64,000 nt of DNA from Trichoplax sp. H2 (Eukaryota > Placozoa > Uniplacotomia > Trichoplacea): positions 421,134 to 485,133 of the forward strand of contig NOWV01000048.1 in NCBI GenBank assembly GCA_003344405.1, in the 5' to 3' direction. Shown here one piece after another: positions 59,501-64,000 of the stretch. Every line of letters begins with the position of its first letter. The stretch's first letter is position 1. The position numbers and the translations under genes are program-made. Below the pieces are notes generated by a model. That model was not told where the DNA came from, ran no database searches, and saw only the letters and a list, made by a program, of their open reading frames with translations.

Positions 59501-62500
59501 TTACTGGAGACATTTAGACTGAAAATTTCCCTATTTAATCATGCTAATTGTAAGGAATCGTATTTTTTTTCAATACGATATTGATTGAATCCAATAGATA
59601 TTGATGAATGCGCATCCAATCCATGTCGAAGCTACGGCCCTGACGCTATGGCTAATTGTACCCAAGGTATTAACTTATATACTTGCTCATGCCCAGCGGA
59701 TACTTCTGGAGAATCATGCGAACAAGGTATTTATGTAAATAGAAATATGCCAATTATGGACGGTAGATCAACTCTTAATTTTACTGATTGTTCATAACGG
59801 GCGGAATGGAAAATCAGCCTGATCGCAAAAAACTTTGAACTAGATGAATATAGAGAATGACACTCTTATACTGTATATAACCATTTTCTTTTAAATTAAT
59901 GAATAAAAATTGAATTAATTCATAAATAACATGAATGATTTTAATGGATAATTTTTATGCAGACCTTAATAGCTGTTTCAGTAATCCATGCCTTAACGGA
60001 GCTACATGTATGAATGATGGTCCCAACAAATATAATTGTACTTGCGCTTATGACTTCTTTGGTCACAATTGTGCATACAAGAAAGGTAAATGAGTTTTAT
60101 CTGTTATCGCATTGCTTTCTCCTGTAGATTTTCGATGATGACATTATTCGTATATCTTACTCTTAAAAACTCGAATTTTTAGTCGCATACAGTAGAATTA
60201 GCAAGCCAATGTCAATGAGAATATTGCACTACAAGTTAATTATGTTACATTAGTTTATTTATTTTTCATTATTAAGTTAGTAAAGATTAAAATATGTACA
60301 AACTGTAATTGCCGAGATTGATTGATATAATTATACATAGAACTATTACTCTTATTAATACATATTTTACGCGTATCTGTTATTATTTTACTTAAAGGTG
60401 ATGCTCATCATATTGGAAAAGACTTCTACATTGCTTTCATGGAAAATGTAGCCGTTTTAGATACTAAACTCAGCGTTACTATCTCATCACAAATGGCTAC
60501 CACTGTTAGTATTACTTGTGCGGCTTGTCGACCAATCTTTCAAACTACCCAAACTATTAGTAATGGCACTACAGTTACTATTCAACTACCTAATACTCAA
60601 TCTATTTATGGCGTTACATACAGTCATCGCATTTTCAATATTCATGCTGATCAGCCTATTACAGTCCGTGGTTATACTGCAGCACCAAGATCTACTGAAA
60701 GCTACCTCGCATTACCTCTAACCTCATTAGGTCTCCGCTATATTGTAGCATCCTATCCTTCTCAGAGTTCGGAGTTTGTTATTATCGGTACAGCAAATCG
60801 AACAAAAGTCACTATTAATTTCCCTACCGATATAAGCTTTGGCGGTTCCAATTATTCACGTAATCAAAATTATACCATCACACTACAACAATTACAAGCT
60901 TATCAATTCCAAAGTGATAAAGATCTAACAGGAACTATCATTAATGCTAACCAACCTATTGCTGTATTCAGCGGTGATAAATGTGCTAATGTAGAAGTTA
61001 ATGCAAGAGCTTGCGATCATCTCGTCGAACAATTAGTTCCAGTACGTTATTGGGACACTCAATACGCTAGTATGTACATTTATGGACGTAAAAATATATC
61101 AGCATTATATCGTGTCATCGCGAGTGAAGATAACGTAGATGTTACTATTACCGGTAAAAGTGTAAAAATGATGCAAATTTCTAAACGAGGCGGTTTCATC
61201 GAATTCTTGGGTGATGTTAATACACCAGTCGTTATCCGCTGTAGCCAAGTTTGCTCTGTTTATCAATATAATCGTGGAGGAGAATTAGATTTTACACAAT
61301 ATGATCCATTCTTAACAACTGTACCCGGTTTTCAACAATTTTACAAAGATTACCTGTTTAATGGACCAACCATGAGTGGCACTAGCTATATGATATATAT
61401 CAATATTATCGTCGATACTCAACTATTACAAGGATTACGTTTAGATGGTCAAGCATTAATGATATTAGATCAAAGCCCTATTCCTGATACTAATTTCACT
61501 GGTTTAATTATTAGAGCAACACGTAGTAGCCATTCTCTACGTCATATAAATCCTAACGTATACTTTTCAGCAATGTATTACGCATTCTCTTATGCAGAAA
61601 GTTATGGTATGCCATTAGGTATTAATGCAAGGCGCCAATGTGTCATGTACATGAATTCAATGGCTGGAAACGGTATTGACGATGATTGTGATGGTCGAAT
61701 TGATGAGGAAAAAGCTAACGGTATAGACGACGATGGTGACGGTAGAATCGACGAAGATTTAGCTACAAATCCACCGAAACTTATTATGCAAACTTATGTC
61801 GATATTAGAGCATGCCAACCTAATTCAATCGATACTGGAGCTTCAGCCATTGGTCAACCTCAAGTTATGACCGATCCAAGATGTAATGTAGCAATGCCGC
61901 CATTGTCTATTGATACTGCTGGTACCACTAGTCCATGTGGTCGTACTGTTCAGAGATTATGGACTGTAAGCGATACGTGCGGAAATAATGCCTCCGCAAC
62001 ACAGACCATCGTAGTCGGTTATCCCGGACAAGTCTATCAACCACCAGCTGATTTCACTTATAAGTGTCCAGCTAATCTTGATCCTGCTAGTACAGGCCAG
62101 GTTCAAGTGACCGCGAAAGCACCATGCAGCTTTACTTATCCAGCACCAGTGATTCAATACTCCGATGAGAATATCAATAATTATTGTAGCCCTAGTTATA
62201 AACGTACATGGACAATTACACCTACAGCTCTATGCGGAAATGTCACTAAACTTGTACAATACTTGAGACCTGAGAACGCTAACGCGGGTAGGTTGCAAAA
62301 TACAACCTATGTTCCAAAACATTAGAATATAATGATTTTTTCTCGAAATTAAGTCAGCAATTTAGATTATATACTGTATATCTGTGAATAGGGAAAACTA
62401 ATATTAGCGAAAATATCTAGATTAATTTACTAATCATCATAACTCTGCTTTATTATTTAGCTCCCGGCAGTTGTCAAACATTATGTAATAATGATGCTCT

Positions 62501-64000
62501 TTGCTACTATAATAATTCCTATAATGCAAGTAGTGCCGCGCCTTTACTACAAAACTACAAACCTTATGGTTCAAGTAATAACAATTATACCTGCTTCTGT
62601 GGTCCAAAATCGAGTGGCTTACAATGTAATACAGGTATGTAGGTCGTCGTACTCTAACTTATTGATATTCGCTAAAATTAATTGAGCAGATTACTAGCAA
62701 GTAAGTCTGATATATTGAAGTACTTGAAGCTTTTGTAGTACTTGTTAAACTACTTTAATGAGAAAGTAGCGTAAAGCAGCAAGTAATATTTTAAAATAAT
62801 TTTATAAATAATTTTAGTAATAATAACAGATAGAAATAGTAAAATACTTTTAAATCATTACTTGTGTGTTAAAGAAATATTATCTATCTCAATATAGAGA
62901 TCCTTGCTTGTCAATCAAATCCATGTGTCAATGGCACATGTATTGAGACATCTCTTGGGTTTGCTTGCCAGTGTTCACCTGGTTACCAAGGGGTACAATG
63001 TCAAATGGGTATGTATTGTTGTTATATAACTATTTTCTATACTTGAACTGTTTAAACGTATACATTTTAGCCTATTTCAATACGATTAATTATTAACAAT
63101 CATTATAACTAATTTTAATTCTATAAAATAGTGAACAGATCTGATATACACAATAGATTTCAATATTTGTCAGTCTTCGGGTAAAGTTGTAATATAAAAA
63201 ACAAAATATACAAATAGTTAAAATTATCCTACGTTAAAAAATGTTAAATTGCAACGTCATGTTAAATTGCAAAGTCATACGATTTTCGTTTTATATTGAA
63301 TAATGATATGAATATAAAAATCTCTTAATAGCAGCAATACAGGATTCATTAATTCTCGGTCAGGATATAATCCCATGAGTTAATAATGTTATCTCGTATT
63401 AAAAATAAAATACAATTACTCATAAATATTTTTAATAGTGAGCTTGCGATAGTCAACGTTATTTCTATGGTTATTATCCGATACATCTAATACTATAAAT
63501 GTATCTATCAGATCTTAGTTGTATTGGTATAATATATCTAAAGTAGTGGTTTGCCTTTTGATAAAAATACCAACGATGTTTAATTTGTACGAGATTGAAA
63601 AACATATATTGAAATAACCATACTGTAATAAATGTTAGTATAAACCGCAATCTCTTAGGATTCGATAGTTTAGATCATAATGCACTATAATCTCTTGATT
63701 CGAAATTATTATCTTTTCTTTTACTAATGCATTACGAATATTAATATATTTCGTTTTCTGATGTATCATAGGTGATTCAAACATACCAACCAGTAATTAT
63801 GGTAAAACTTTCTATGTTACATTTAATCATAATCCTGGTACAGAGGGTTACCCCATCCTTACTCTTGTTGCCGAAAATCGCCAAGCTTCCGTAATTGTGC
63901 AATGCTTAGATGATAGTTGTATGTTTCAACGATCAGTCGGTTCTACAAATACCACAGATGTTTCACTACCACCGTCAATCCAAACTAAGGGAATGGGTTT
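53584..64000 (+). CDS. Large secreted IgGFc-binding/EGF modular protein (3' end beyond window)
   Basis: A multi-domain extracellular protein; function not established. Exon 1 (53584-53674) gives a signal peptide ([20 protein letters not shown]). Exons: 54216-56102 (module I), 58891-59001 (EGF), 59598-59726 ([13 protein letters not shown], calcium-binding type), 59963-60085 (EGF), 60398-62287 (module II), 62461-62634 (EGF-like with insertion), 62898-63008 (EGF), 63772 onward (module III, cut by the window end). Every junction is phase 1, so each exon is a shufflable unit. Each large module starts with an IgGFc-binding N-terminal-like domain, as in FCGBP. Two DxDxDG-type motifs follow ([10 protein letters not shown] and [14 protein letters not shown] in [12 protein letters not shown] and [14 protein letters not shown] in II), then two Cys-rich segments with W(S/T)V(A/S)D(S/T)CGN and WTITP. 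Many NxT/S sites fit secretion. Two adjacent genes are possible, since modules I and II are separated by a 2.8 kb repeat-filled intron. Confidence 0.82.
56391..56850. repeat. Tandem repeat family 1, four copies
   Basis: Copies start at 56391, 56513, 56642 and 56754 (spacing 122, 129, 112), the last one truncated. Each has 'tttagac(a/g)gcata', 'gggtc(c/t)tcttctc', 'gtac(g/a)tcttggttgat' and 'gtagaatt'. Size differences come from the internal 'tagtagaattggaatnaaaat' and 'gattgtaatgccga' parts. Noncoding. Confidence 0.9.
56885..57740. repeat. Tandem repeat family 2, seven copies
   Basis: The anchor 'cagtttccattcattca' occurs at 56932, 57054, 57170, 57301, 57428, 57544 and 57660 (spacing 116-131). 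Each copy continues 'tactcagtgtcactca', 'cgtctcacttgacca' and 'ctccaatgatgcttc'. The core is nearly invariant, while the linker ('aataataggagtcggatatt' or 'cttccatggtcggata') varies, giving a two-part structure. Confidence 0.93.
57902..58540. repeat. Tandem repeat family 3, two copies of 319 bp
   Basis: Copy 1 is 57902-58220 and copy 2 is 58221-58540. They differ at only a few bases (for example 'gttcaatgtacgc' versus 'gttgaatgtatgc', 'cagatgg' versus 'cagttgg', 'cggcgtaacc' versus 'cggcataacc'). This is a recent duplication within the intron. Noncoding. Confidence 0.93.
63009..63771 (+). other. Intron before IgGFc module III
   Basis: A 763 bp GT-AG intron (donor 'gtatgt', acceptor 'tatcatag') between the fifth EGF exon and the third IgGFc module. 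AT-rich, with nothing recognised. Confidence 0.8.

Overview
The window is nuclear DNA from an early-branching animal. It is AT-rich, the genes are multi-exon with mostly short GT-AG introns, and all are recognisable animal genes. Composition, intron sizes and the IgGFc/EGF extracellular protein suggest a placozoan (Trichoplax/Hoilungia type); a sponge is the main alternative. This assignment is inference. Exon models were built by hand from splice sites, reading phase and recalled human orthologues.

Layout: 1-2.5 kb is AT-rich with old repeats. REXO1-like RNA exonuclease (+, 2653-4551) is followed by 2.2 kb of diverged repeats. SNF8/VPS22 (ESCRT-II; -, 6732-8997) is divergent from SARNP (+, 10769-13584); the 1.8 kb between them holds an array of the pentamer TACWG. 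SMG5 (+, 15428-21535; 20 exons) follows. About 5.5 kb of AT-rich gene-poor DNA comes next, then 27.0-30.8 kb of higher-GC repeats with two 20-N assembly gaps and many TACWG tracts. Groucho/TLE (+, 32569-43390; 29 exons) has a 7-codon first exon. DDX59 (+, 45438-49611; 16 exons) has a likely U12-type intron. A large secreted protein (+, 53584 to beyond 64000) carries at least three IgGFc-binding-like modules separated by EGF domains, and its first large intron holds three families of tandem repeats.

The genes do not form one pathway. Four act in RNA biology (REXO1-like, SARNP, SMG5, DDX59), one in endosomal sorting (SNF8), one in transcriptional repression (Groucho), and one at the cell surface or in secretion. 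This is ordinary metazoan gene neighbourhood with no operon-like logic.

Most noteworthy: (1) a strand-symmetric pentamer satellite, TACWG, whose tiles carry no stop in any of six frames and which varies in copy number between otherwise near-identical duplicates; (2) a DDX59 intron with U12-type 5' splice site and branch point but AT-AA ends, required by the reading frame; (3) a modular IgGFc/EGF protein with DxDxDG-type metal-binding motifs, all internal exons phase 1-1, and recent module duplication.
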